Assembly: GCA_018716575.1 (NCBI GenBank) | Contig: DVJR01000010.1 | Span: 1 to 39,751, forward strand | Reading direction: 5' to 3' | Source of the DNA: Candidatus Scatomonas merdavium | Lineage (GTDB): Bacteria; Bacillota; Clostridia; Lachnospirales; Lachnospiraceae | DNA: 39,751 bases | Shown here: piece by piece, positions 25,822 through 35,126 of the stretch | Layout of the letters: each line of letters opens with the position of its first letter | Numbering within the stretch: position 1 is the stretch's first letter | The notes under the pieces: generated by a model | The model's database searches: none | Told to the model about the DNA's origin: nothing | The model's input: the letters and a program-made list of their open reading frames with translations, nothing else | Made by a program: the position numbers and the translations under genes

Positions 25822-28724
25822 GAAATTTTTTCAAAAAGCTCTTTTCCCAGCGAACGATGATTCTTTTGGCGGTTTTTGTCGTCATGACGGTTATTCTGGT
25901 GGGCCGGCTTTTTGATCTCCAGATTGTAAATGGTGAAGAATACGCGCAGAACTTTACGATCAGCACCACCCGGGAAAGGGCGCTGAAGAGCACCCGCGGC
26001 AATATTTACGATGTAAACGGAAAACTGCTCGCCTACAATGAACTGTCCAACTCAGTTACCCTGGAGGACAGCGGAACCTATGAAACTACCCGGGAGCGGA
26101 ACCTCTCTTTAAACGGAGAGATTTATCGTCTGATACAGCTCATTGAGAAGAACGGAGATTCTATTAATACCAGCAGCTTTCACATTATTGTGGATGAAAG
26201 CGGAAATTTTGCCTTTGATCTGTCAGAGGGAACTTCTTTGAACCGGTTTCGCGCCGATGTATATGGTGAGGCTCTGATCGATGATCTGGAAGAAGACGAG
26301 CTGAATGCATCTGCGGACACCATCATGGAATATTTAAGCGGATCCAGCCGTTTTGCCCTGTATAATGAGGATAATCCCTATACGGCGGAAGAGCTTTCTG
26401 AACACGGTCTGCCGGCAGAGATCAGCCGTGAAGAGCAGCTGAAAATTGTGATTGTGCGTTATCAGCTTTCTCTGACCAGTTACCAGCGTTATATGCAGGT
26501 AACAGTAGCTTCTGATGTCAGCGACGAGACAGTGGCAGCTATTATGGAAAATATTGACAGTCTTCCGGGCGTGGATATTGCAGAGGACTCCATTCGGGTA
26601 TACAATGATGCAGAAGCACTGTCGTCTATCATTGGCTACACGGGCAGTCCTTCTCAGGAGGAGCTGGAAGAGCTGCAGCAGGTACGGGATGACTACAGCA
26701 GCACTTCGATTATCGGAAAGACGGGAATTGAGCAATATATGGAAACCACGCTTCAGGGAACAGACGGATCTGAACAGGTGATTGTGGATAACCTCGGCCG
26801 TGTGCAGGCTGTCAACGAAGATGCCACAGTGGAACCGATCCAGGGCAATGATGTCTATCTGACAATCGACAGTGAGCTGCAGGTTGCCTGCTATCAGATT
26901 CTGGAGCAGCGGATCGCCGGTATTCTGGTCTCCAACATTCAGAACATCAAAGCTGTGGATGACACGGCAGATACAGAATCCGATGCGATTCCCATCCCTA
27001 TTTACGATGTGTATTATGCGCTTATCGAAAACAGTGTAATTGATATCTCTCATTTTTCAGCAGCAGATGCAACTTCTCTGGAGCAGCAGGTCTATCAGAA
27101 ATTCCTGCAGAAGCAGGAGAGCGTGCTGTCATGGCTTAACTCTGAACTCAACGGAGAAAATCCTGAAGCATATGCTGCACTGAGCGATGAGGAAAAGGAA
27201 TACGTCGATTATATTGTGGATGAAATGCTGACGACGGATACCGGTATTCTGAGTACCGATGTCATCGATACAGCGGATTCCGTCTATCAGGCATGGACCA
27301 CGGATGAGAGCATAAGTCTGCGTGAATATCTTTCTTATGCCGCAAGCCAGAACTGGCTTGATATATCACAGCTTTCAGATGAGAGCACTTATCTGAATTC
27401 GGATGAGGTGTATCAGCTTCTGGTATCCTATATCCAGTCCTATCTGACAGAAGATACAGGATTTTCCAAGCTGCTTTACAAATATATGCTGCAGAACGAC
27501 CAGCTCTATCCGGAGGAGGTCTGCGGCCTGCTTTACGACCAGAATATCCTGTCCAAGGACGACGCGGCTTACCAGAGCTTTCAGGCAGGTACGCTTTCAC
27601 CCTACGATCTGATGATTCAGAAGATCCAGTCTCTGGAGATTACGCCGGCTCAGCTGGCGCTGGATCCCTGTTCAGGCTCCATGGTAGTGGTGGATCCGGA
27701 TTCCGGCGAAGTACGGGCGCTGGTAACATATCCGGGATATGACAATAACCGCCTTGCCAATCAGATGGATACAGCGTATTACAATCAGCTTTACAACGAC
27801 CTGTCCACGCCCTTTTACAACAAGGCAACCCAGCAGCTCACTGCTCCCGGGTCCACCTTTAAGCCGGTTATGGTCGCTGCAGGTCTGAACGAGGGTGTTA
27901 TTGATGAAAATACCATCATTAACTGCGACGGCCTCTTCGGAGAAGGCCTGGTCAGCTCCACCGACCAGCTCCGCTGCTGGTACAGTCCCGGTCATGGTGA
28001 CCTGAATGTGGTGAGCGGACTTGCCAATTCCTGCAATGAATTCTTCTGTACGATCGGATATCGCCTGGGGCTTAATGCAGAAGGAGAATTCGTACAGGAC
28101 GACGCTATCAGCAAAATACAGATGTACGCTTCCATGTTCGGGCTGGATCAGGATACCAATCTGCAGATTTCAGAATCCTCTCCGCACGTATCGGATGAGC
28201 TGCCGATCCCGTCTTCCATCGGGCAGGGCACCCATCTGTACACAACGGCGCAGCTGGCCCGCTACGCGGCAACGATACAGACCAGAGGTACCAGCTATGA
28301 TCTGAATCTGCTGGACAAGGTGACGGACTCCTCGGGAAATGTCATAGAGGAATATTCGCCGCAGATTGCCAATCAGTCCCAGTTCTCCGACGCGATCTGG
28401 GATGACATCCACGAGGGAATGCGCGGCGTGATCCAGAACAACGCAACCTTTTCCGATCTGCCGGTGGAACTGTACGGTAAAACCGGTACGGCCGAGGAAT
28501 CCAGAAACAGGCCGAATCATGCGCTATTTATCGGATTTTCCCACTATGGCGAGGAGCAGGAGGACATTGCCTTTGCGGTGCGTATCGCTTACGGTTATTC
28601 ATCCGGAAATGCCGCAGTGGCTGCAAAAGATATGCTGTCTTATTATTACAATCTGGAAGATGAAACAGAAGTTCTCACCGGAACAGCCGATTCAGAGGGA
28701 CTGACCACCGCCGTTACAGACTGA
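25806..28724 (+). CDS. mrdA: Penicillin-binding protein 2-like transpeptidase, with a large insertion
   Basis: TM, STRGNIYDVNGKLLAYNE, active-site APGSTFKPVM (SxxK), SCN (SxN), YGKTGTAEES (KTG); TTG start overlaps mreD. Confidence 0.92.
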   Translation: MAKKIRNFFKKLFSQRTMILLAVFVVMTVILVGRLFDLQIVNGEEYAQNFTISTTRERALKSTRGNIYDVNGKLLAYNELSNSVTLEDSGTYETTRERNLSLNGEIYRLIQLIEKNGDSINTSSFHIIVDESGNFAFDLSEGTSLNRFRADVYGEALIDDLEEDELNASADTIMEYLSGSSRFALYNEDNPYTAEELSEHGLPAEISREEQLKIVIVRYQLSLTSYQRYMQVTVASDVSDETVAAIMENIDSLPGVDIAEDSIRVYNDAEALSSIIGYTGSPSQEELEELQQVRDDYSSTSIIGKTGIEQYMETTLQGTDGSEQVIVDNLGRVQAVNEDATVEPIQGNDVYLTIDSELQVACYQILEQRIAGILVSNIQNIKAVDDTADTESDAIPIPIYDVYYALIENSVIDISHFSAADATSLEQQVYQKFLQKQESVLSWLNSELNGENPEAYAALSDEEKEYVDYIVDEMLTTDTGILSTDVIDTADSVYQAWTTDESISLREYLSYAASQNWLDISQLSDESTYLNSDEVYQLLVSYIQSYLTEDTGFSKLLYKYMLQNDQLYPEEVCGLLYDQNILSKDDAAYQSFQAGTLSPYDLMIQKIQSLEITPAQLALDPCSGSMVVVDPDSGEVRALVTYPGYDNNRLANQMDTAYYNQLYNDLSTPFYNKATQQLTAPGSTFKPVMVAAGLNEGVIDENTIINCDGLFGEGLVSSTDQLRCWYSPGHGDLNVVSGLANSCNEFFCTIGYRLGLNAEGEFVQDDAISKIQMYASMFGLDQDTNLQISESSPHVSDELPIPSSIGQGTHLYTTAQLARYAATIQTRGTSYDLNLLDKVTDSSGNVIEEYSPQIANQSQFSDAIWDDIHEGMRGVIQNNATFSDLPVELYGKTGTAEESRNRPNHALFIGFSHYGEEQEDIAFAVRIAYGYSSGNAAVAAKDMLSYYYNLEDETEVLTGTADSEGLTTAVTD

Positions 28725-28785
28725 TCCGTTTTCTGGAAAAAATGCATAAGAAGAGGAAAGTAAAACGGGAATGAGGAGGAACGGT

Positions 28786-29565
28786 ATGAGTGACATAATA
28801 GTCGTTACATCAGGAAAAGGCGGCGTGGGAAAAACCACCACGGCTGCCAATCTGGGGATTGGCCTGGCTAATCTGCAGAAAAAGGTGGTGATGGTGGATA
28901 CCGACATCGGCCTTCGCAACCTGGACGTGGTGCTGGGTCTGGAGAATCGCATTGTCTACAACCTGGTGGATGTAATTGAAGGGCGCTGCCGGCTGAAGCA
29001 GGCTCTGATACGGGATAAGCGTCAGAAAGAGCTGTATCTTCTGCCGTCTGCCCAGACAAGAGATAAAACGGCAGTCACACCGGAACAGATGCGTAAGCTC
29101 TGTGATGAGCTGAGGACACAGTTTGATTATGTTCTGCTGGATTGTCCGGCCGGTATTGAGCAGGGATTTTTCAATGCCATTGCCGGCGCTGACAGAGCAG
29201 TGGTTGTGACTACGCCGGAGGTTTCTTCCATCCGGGATGCGGACCGGATTATAGGAATTCTGGAATCGTCGGGGCTTTCGGATGTTTTTCTTATTATTAA
29301 CAGGATTCGTCCGGATATGGTACGCCGGGGCGAAATGATGTCTGTGGAGGATGTAGAAGAGATTCTGGCTGTTCCCTTAATCGGAGTTATTCCTGATGAT
29401 GAGCAGGTAGTAGTTGCCACCAATCAGGGTGAACCGGTTACAGGGGCGGGATCCCTTGCCGGACGGGCCTATCAGAACATCAGCCGCAGGATTCTCGGAG
29501 AAGAAGTGCCATATCTGGATCTTACGGCAAAGAGGGGACTTTTCCGGCGTATTTTCAAAAAATAG
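28786..29565 (+). CDS. minD: Septum site-determining protein MinD
   Basis: Deviant Walker A SGKGGVGKTTTAANLG, VDTDIGLRNLDVVLGLENRIVYNLVDVIEG, C-terminal amphipathic RGLFRRIFKK; ATG 28786 (ORF track starts 28771). Confidence 0.97.
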   Translation: MSDIIVVTSGKGGVGKTTTAANLGIGLANLQKKVVMVDTDIGLRNLDVVLGLENRIVYNLVDVIEGRCRLKQALIRDKRQKELYLLPSAQTRDKTAVTPEQMRKLCDELRTQFDYVLLDCPAGIEQGFFNAIAGADRAVVVTTPEVSSIRDADRIIGILESSGLSDVFLIINRIRPDMVRRGEMMSVEDVEEILAVPLIGVIPDDEQVVVATNQGEPVTGAGSLAGRAYQNISRRILGEEVPYLDLTAKRGLFRRIFKK

Positions 29566-29577
29566 GAGGCATAAGGT

Positions 29578-29829
29578 ATGTTTCATGAACGGAAAACATT
29601 TTCCGGAATGGTGGCGAGGGAACGTCTGACCAGCCTGCTGAACGCGGAACGTCTGGCCTGCTCTCCCAGAAATATGCAGATGCTGAAAAATGACCTGACC
29701 ATGACCATTAACCGGTATCTTCCGGCAGAAGAAAGCGCCATAACCATACAGATTGATTATGCGCCGGCGGTCATGACCATTAAAGTACCCATACAGAATA
29801 CAGAGGAATCACATGCTGAGACAATATAA
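29578..29829 (+). CDS. minE: Cell division topological specificity factor MinE
   Basis: 83 aa after minD; ARERLTSLLNAERLACSPRNMQMLKNDLTMTINRYL. Confidence 0.93.
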   Translation: MFHERKTFSGMVARERLTSLLNAERLACSPRNMQMLKNDLTMTINRYLPAEESAITIQIDYAPAVMTIKVPIQNTEESHAETI

Positions 29830-30973
29830 ACTCAAAAATTACAATTTCAGACTGATTATCTGGCTGCTCATCATCAGTACGCTGGGGGTGCTGCTGGTAG
29901 GCTCTGCAGAGTCCAGCCTGCAGGATCGCCAGATGTATGGCGTCATCGCCGGACTTGTAATCATGGTCATCGTATCGCTGATGGATTACAGCTGGCTTCT
30001 GAATTTTTACTGGATTATTTATGTGCTGAATCTTGCGCTGCTGGTGCTGGTCGTCGTGGCAGGGTCCACTGTAGGCGGAGCCTCCCGGTGGATTGTCATC
30101 GGCGGAGACAACGGCTTTCAGTTTCAGCCTACGGAGATTGCCAAGATCTTTCTGATCATGTTCTTCGCCATGTTTCTTATGAAGCACGAGGATGATCTGA
30201 ATACGCTGAAAACCATTGTAAAGGCGGTGGTGCTGCTTTTGATCCCTCTGGCGCTGGTTGCCAGCCAGCCGGATCTGAAAAATACCATAACCATAGCCGT
30301 TATTTTCTGCATTTTGATGTACGCGGCGGGACTGAGCTACAAAATTATCGGGGGCATCCTTCTGGTGGCTGTCCCCCTGGTGCTAGTGGGGATTTTCCTG
30401 ATTACGCAGACTGATCTGCCCATCATCGACGACTATCAGAAAGAACGTATTATGACTTTTCTGAATCCGGATGACGAGGAGTATTCGGAATCGGCCATGC
30501 AGCAGAACAATTCCATCACCGCCATCGGAAGCGGCCAGCTCACGGGAAAGGGCCTGAACAACAACGAGGTTTCGTCTTCGAACCGGGGCAACTTTGTAGC
30601 GGAAATTCAGACAGACTTCATTTTTGCCGTGGCAGGAGAGGAGCTGGGCTTTGTCGGATGCTTTGCCATACTCCTTCTGCTGTTCCTGATCGTGCTGGAG
30701 TGCATACTGATCGGCAGGCGGGCCAAGGATCAGGCCGGCACGCTGATCTGCTGCGGGGTAGCATCCCTGGTAGCCGTGCAGAGCTTTATCAATATCTGTG
30801 TGGCCACCGGACTGATGCCCAATACAGGTACCCCGCTGCCTTTTGTCAGCTATGGTCTGACCTCTCTGATCAGCCTGTATATCGGGATGGGACTGGTCCT
30901 GAATGTGGGACTGCAGACCAGAAATTATTATGGAGGTGAAACAGTTAATGAATATCGGATTCATCGCACATGA
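29813..30973 (+). CDS. rodA: SEDS family glycosyltransferase RodA (FtsW/RodA/SpoVE)
   Basis: Polytopic; GASRWIVIGGDNGFQFQPTEIAKIFLIMFFAMFL, TDFIFAVAGEELGFVGC, TGLMPNTGTPLPFVSYG. Confidence 0.95.
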   Translation: MLRQYKLKNYNFRLIIWLLIISTLGVLLVGSAESSLQDRQMYGVIAGLVIMVIVSLMDYSWLLNFYWIIYVLNLALLVLVVVAGSTVGGASRWIVIGGDNGFQFQPTEIAKIFLIMFFAMFLMKHEDDLNTLKTIVKAVVLLLIPLALVASQPDLKNTITIAVIFCILMYAAGLSYKIIGGILLVAVPLVLVGIFLITQTDLPIIDDYQKERIMTFLNPDDEEYSESAMQQNNSITAIGSGQLTGKGLNNNEVSSSNRGNFVAEIQTDFIFAVAGEELGFVGCFAILLLLFLIVLECILIGRRAKDQAGTLICCGVASLVAVQSFINICVATGLMPNTGTPLPFVSYGLTSLISLYIGMGLVLNVGLQTRNYYGGETVNEYRIHRT

Positions 30974-31352
30974 TGCCAAAAAGACGCTGATGCAGAACCT
31001 CTGCGTTGCATACCGCTCGATTTTCTCCAAACACCAGCTCTACGCTACCGGTACCACAGGACGCATGATTGAGGAAGCCTGCGGCCTGAATGTTCATAAG
31101 TATCTGGCGGGACATGTGGGCGGCGTGCAGCAGCTGGTCGTTCAGATTGAGCAGAATGATATCGATCTGCTGATTTTTCTGTGTGATCCGCTTACCCCCA
31201 AGCGTCATGAACCAGATGCCCGCCATCTGATTCATATCTGCGATATGCACAGTATTCCGCTGGCGACCAATCTGGCTACTGCTGAAATGCTGATCAAATC
31301 CTTGGACAGAGGAGAGATGGAGTGGCGTGAAATCTACAGGAAAACGGAATAA
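30948..31352 (+). CDS. mgsA: Methylglyoxal synthase homologue with catalytic Asp71 position = Val
   Basis: FIAHDAKK, LYATGTTGRMIEEACGLNV, LAGHVGGVQQ (normally SGPxGGDQQ), DPLTPKRHEPDARHL, IPLATNLATAE; ATG 30948. Confidence 0.85.
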   Translation: MNIGFIAHDAKKTLMQNLCVAYRSIFSKHQLYATGTTGRMIEEACGLNVHKYLAGHVGGVQQLVVQIEQNDIDLLIFLCDPLTPKRHEPDARHLIHICDMHSIPLATNLATAEMLIKSLDRGEMEWREIYRKTE

Positions 31353-32355
31353 AACTATTTCCATACTCAACAGAATACTGATTGCCATAGTGCTTTGCAT
31401 TGCTGTTCTCTGTGGAGTTGTGGCCATTCTGCTGTTCCGGCAGTCTCGGTATCTGGATCTGTCTGTTCCCTATGAAACGACAGCGTTGGAAAATACAGAC
31501 AGTCTTTCAGAATTTTCCATGCAGGCAGCCGCTCCGTTTGCTTCAGAGCTTTGTGTTTCGGAGGGAACCGTAACGCTGCAGGGTGTTGCGCTGCAAAGTG
31601 CCGATGAAAAAGGATTTTTGCTTAATATGGATACGGGAGAGGCTATTTTTGCCCAGGGTATTTATGATCGGATTTATCCTGCCAGCATTACGAAGATCAT
31701 GACTGCTCTCCTGGCTATCCAGTATGGCAACATGGAAGACCAGGTAGTGATGGAAGAGAGCGACTTTAATTTAGAGGAGGGTTCGCAGCTCAGCGGAATG
31801 GCAGCTGGAGACATTGTTACCATGGAGCAGCTCTTTTATGCTCTGGTGGTTCATTCGGCTAATGACGCAGCAATGGCTATTGCCCGTCAGATAGGCGGCA
31901 CGGCGGAGCATTTCGTTGAAATGATGAATGAGGAAGCTTTGCGCCTGGGCATGACTGGTACACATTTCACCAACCCCCACGGCCTTCATGATCCGGAGCA
32001 TTATACAACAGCCTACGATATTTATCTGATGCTGAACGAAGCGTTCCGGTACAGTATGTTCAGAGAAGCTTCTCAGCTTTCTGTCTATCAGCTTACTGCA
32101 GCGAGAGCCGACGGAAGCGAAGTTTCCTACCGGCTGGATGCGACAGATCAGTATCTGACCGGAGTTCAGACGGCGCCGAAAGATGTAACGCTTCTGGGAG
32201 GAAAAACCGGCACAACAGACCAGGCCGGCTCCTGTCTGGCGCTCATCGCCCAGAACGCGTACGGGATTCCGCATATTGCAATTATCCTGAATGCACAGAA
32301 CCACGCGGTACTGTATCAGGACATGAATACTTTGCTGATGCAAATTAATTCCTAA
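31327..32355 (+). CDS. D-alanyl-D-alanine carboxypeptidase (DacF/PBP5-like)
   Basis: N-terminal TM/signal, ASITKIMTALLA (SxxK), HSANDAAMAIA (SxN), GGKTGTTDQAG (KTG). Confidence 0.94.
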   Translation: MKSTGKRNKTISILNRILIAIVLCIAVLCGVVAILLFRQSRYLDLSVPYETTALENTDSLSEFSMQAAAPFASELCVSEGTVTLQGVALQSADEKGFLLNMDTGEAIFAQGIYDRIYPASITKIMTALLAIQYGNMEDQVVMEESDFNLEEGSQLSGMAAGDIVTMEQLFYALVVHSANDAAMAIARQIGGTAEHFVEMMNEEALRLGMTGTHFTNPHGLHDPEHYTTAYDIYLMLNEAFRYSMFREASQLSVYQLTAARADGSEVSYRLDATDQYLTGVQTAPKDVTLLGGKTGTTDQAGSCLALIAQNAYGIPHIAIILNAQNHAVLYQDMNTLLMQINS

Positions 32356-32371
32356 ATTTTTTGAATTTTGC

Positions 32372-32400
32372 TTGTATTTTTTGTTCAAATACACTATAAT
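32372..32400 (+). promoter_or_regulatory. Putative sigma-A promoter
   Basis: TTGTAT (32372-32377) - 17 nt - TATAAT (32395-32400), AT-rich upstream, 64 nt before the next ATG. Confidence 0.75.
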
Positions 32401-32463
32401 TAGAGCATGAACTAAGAAGTTTTTAGTCAAATTACAACTATTAAATCCAAGGAGGAAACTGCC

Positions 32464-32889
32464 ATGGTTCAACTGATTGTGGGTAAAAAAGGAAAAGGAA
32501 AGACGAAATACCTTCTGGATAAGGTCAATACAGCTATCAAAGATGTATCCGGCAATATCGTATATCTGGACAAGAGTTCCAAACATATGTATGAGCTTAA
32601 CAATAAGGTCCGTCTGATTGACGTCTCCGTATTTCCGTTAAAGAACAGTGATGAATTTATTGGTTTTGTCTGCGGTATCCTTTCACAGGATCACGATCTG
32701 GAGCAGATGTATCTGGACAGCTTTCTGAGGCTGTCGCGGCTGGAAGGCAATGAAGGTATGATAGACGACTGTGTTTCTCAGCTGGAAAATGTAAGCAAAT
32801 TGTTCCATGTAGATTTTGTTCTCAGCGTTTCCATGGATAAAGAAGAATTGAGCGCCGGCCTTCAGGAGAAGGTTATTCTGGCTTTGTAA
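32464..32889 (+). CDS. Small P-loop NTPase-like protein of unknown function
   Basis: Extreme N-terminal Walker A VGKKGKGKT; RBS AAGGAGG; 141 aa; DFVLSVSMD hydrophobic strand resembling Walker B/sensor. Confidence 0.8.
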   Translation: MVQLIVGKKGKGKTKYLLDKVNTAIKDVSGNIVYLDKSSKHMYELNNKVRLIDVSVFPLKNSDEFIGFVCGILSQDHDLEQMYLDSFLRLSRLEGNEGMIDDCVSQLENVSKLFHVDFVLSVSMDKEELSAGLQEKVILAL

Positions 32890-32914
32890 TACATAAAGAA
32901 CTTATGAATGAAAG

Positions 32915-32957
32915 AGAGGGCAGCCTGTACAGAAGATTTCTGCTGTCCTCTTTTTTT
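32915..32957 (+). terminator. Intrinsic terminator
   Basis: AGAGGGCAGC (32915-32924) / GCTGTCCTCT (32942-32951), 10-bp stem with one G.U, followed by TTTTTTT. Confidence 0.8.
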
Positions 32958-32993
32958 GCGCCTGTCAGTTCAGGGGTTTTCCGAAATTTTTCC

Positions 32994-33022
32994 TTGAGTA
33001 ATATTTCAGATAATGGTAGAAT
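32994..33022 (+). promoter_or_regulatory. Putative sigma-A promoter for the HlyD-like/yggS/sepF run
   Basis: TTGAGT (32994-32999) - 17 nt - TAGAAT (33017-33022), 45 nt before the TTG start at 33067. Confidence 0.65.
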
Positions 33023-33066
33023 AGGGTGGGAGTTATTTCAGGGGATAATTAATAAGGAGCAGGAAA

Positions 33067-34386
33067 TTGTTCAGAAAAAAGCATTTCAATATAAATATCG
33101 GAACAGTGATCTTTGGCGCACTGTTTCTCTATTTAATCATTACGGTCGTTCTGTATCTGACAGCGGAGCATATTTCTTCGTATCAGGTAACATCCGGGCC
33201 GTTATCCCAAAATGAGACGTATACAGCACTGGCTTTGCGTTCGGAAGAGGTGGTGGATGCCACTGCCGGCGGATATGTCAGCTATTATCTGGGCGACAGC
33301 TCCAAGATCAGCCAGGGTGGTGCCGTCTGCGGCATTGGCAGTACGCAGAATCTTCTGGAAAATAAAACTCTGACTGCTTCTGATCTGCAGACATTGCAGG
33401 AAGCGGCTTCCAATTTTTCGCAGTCGTACGACGGAGGGGATTTCAGCAGCGTCTATGATTTCAAATATACGCTGGATGGCAAAATTTTAAGCACAGAAGA
33501 TCCTTCATCCCTGAGCGGCACCCTTGTCACATCGGACAGTGACGGAGTTGTGGCCTATTCCTGCGACGGCTATGAGACTTTGACGCAGGAAGATATTACT
33601 CCGGAAATTTTCAGCGAAAAATCCTATCGCAGAACAAATCTGCGGACGGAGGAACAGATCAGTGCAGGAGATCCGCTGTACCGTCTGATTCGCAGTGAGA
33701 CGTGGTCCATCGTTATTCCCGTGACAGACAGGCAAACGGTGCGGCTGGCTTCCCACGATACGATTCAGGTAAAATTTCTGAAGGACGGACAGAGTGAGAC
33801 AGGGCAGCTTTCTCTTTTTGTGTCCGGTGATCAGCGTTACGTGCAGATTACTTTTACCAGCGGAATGATACGGTACTGCAACGACCGGTTCCTGGATGTG
33901 GAACTGGTGACGAACACCAGAAGCGGTCTGAAAATTCCAATATCCGCCATTGTCACAAAAGAATTCTATACGATTCCATCCTCTTTTCAGACGGTAAGCG
34001 GAGAGAACAGTGAAGTCGGCTTCCTGAAGGAAATAACGGATGAAAACGGAGAGACAACAACTACTTTTGTGGCATCTACTCTGTATGAGGAGGTCACGGA
34101 CGAAGATACCGGCGAATCTGTTTACTACGTGGATATGAATGATTTTCAGGAGGGAGACGTACTGATCCAGCCGGATTCCAACGCTCGTTATACTGTAGGA
34201 GCAACCGGCACGCTGGAGGGAGTTTACTGCATTAACAGAGGCTACGCCGTATTCCGGAAAATTGTCATTATTGATCAGAATGAAGAATTCTGCATTGTGG
34301 AATCAGGAACCAGCTATGGTATTGCTCAATACGATTATATCGTTGAGGATGGAACCCAGGTGAACGAGAACGAGATCCTGTACTAA
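33067..34386 (+). CDS. HlyD-like membrane-anchored protein (periplasmic adaptor family)
   Basis: Single N-terminal TM (IGTVIFGALFLYLIITVVLYLTAEHISSY), lipoyl/barrel-sandwich-like ALRSEEVVDATAGGYVSYYLGDSSKISQGGAVCGIG; TTG start after AAGGAGCAGG. Confidence 0.75.
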   Translation: MFRKKHFNINIGTVIFGALFLYLIITVVLYLTAEHISSYQVTSGPLSQNETYTALALRSEEVVDATAGGYVSYYLGDSSKISQGGAVCGIGSTQNLLENKTLTASDLQTLQEAASNFSQSYDGGDFSSVYDFKYTLDGKILSTEDPSSLSGTLVTSDSDGVVAYSCDGYETLTQEDITPEIFSEKSYRRTNLRTEEQISAGDPLYRLIRSETWSIVIPVTDRQTVRLASHDTIQVKFLKDGQSETGQLSLFVSGDQRYVQITFTSGMIRYCNDRFLDVELVTNTRSGLKIPISAIVTKEFYTIPSSFQTVSGENSEVGFLKEITDENGETTTTFVASTLYEEVTDEDTGESVYYVDMNDFQEGDVLIQPDSNARYTVGATGTLEGVYCINRGYAVFRKIVIIDQNEEFCIVESGTSYGIAQYDYIVEDGTQVNENEILY

Positions 34387-34400
34387 AGGAGGAATAAAAT

Positions 34401-35099
34401 ATGCTGCGTGAAAATTACAGGGATGTGGAGGAAAAAATTGCGGCTGCCTGCGCCAGAAGCGGACGAAAAAGAAGCGAGGTAACACTGATCGCCGTCAGCA
34501 AGACAAAGCCTGCTGAAATGATACAGGAGATCTACGACCTGGATCAGAGAGACTTTGGAGAAAATAAGGTGCAGGAGCTGACTGGAAAAATAGATCTGCT
34601 GCCATCCGATATACGCTGGCATCTGATCGGGCATCTTCAGCAAAATAAGGTGAAGTACATTGCAGGACGCGTATGTCTGATTCATTCTGTGGATTCCCTG
34701 CGTCTTGCAGAAACCATCAGCCGGGAAGCCCTGAAACACAGCTGCACAATTCCCATTCTGATCGAGGTGAACGTAGCCGGAGAGGAGAGCAAATTCGGCG
34801 TATCCGTGGAGGAAACACTTCCTCTTGTGGAAGCGGCTGCTCAGCTTCCTGGAATCGAAATCCGGGGATTAATGACAATCGCACCATATGTTACCGACCC
34901 TGAGGAAAATCGTCCTGTTTTCAAAAAATTAAGGGAATTAAGTGTTGACATCGCCGGGAAAAACATTAATAATGTTACTATGAGTGTTTTAAGCATGGGC
35001 ATGACCGGAGATTACGAAGTCGCCATAGAAGAAGGTGCCACGATGGTCCGGGTAGGGACAGGCATCTTCGGTGCACGTGATTACGGCGCTCAAAAATAA
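34401..35099 (+). CDS. YggS/PLPBP family pyridoxal phosphate-binding protein
   Basis: VTLIAVSKTKPAEMIQEIYDLDQRDFGENKVQEL, WHLIGHLQQNKVKYI, LSMGMTGDYEVAIEEGATMVRVGTGIFGARDY. Confidence 0.96.
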   Translation: MLRENYRDVEEKIAAACARSGRKRSEVTLIAVSKTKPAEMIQEIYDLDQRDFGENKVQELTGKIDLLPSDIRWHLIGHLQQNKVKYIAGRVCLIHSVDSLRLAETISREALKHSCTIPILIEVNVAGEESKFGVSVEETLPLVEAAAQLPGIEIRGLMTIAPYVTDPEENRPVFKKLRELSVDIAGKNINNVTMSVLSMGMTGDYEVAIEEGATMVRVGTGIFGARDYGAQK

Positions 35100-35126
35100 G
35101 CAATCAGATCAATAGGAGAGGAATCA

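Noticed and set aside
32904-33215. ORF-track 103-aa ORF on + strand
   Set aside because: Overlaps a strong terminator (32915-32957), a promoter (32994-33022) and the start of the HlyD-like gene in another frame; composition is not protein-like.
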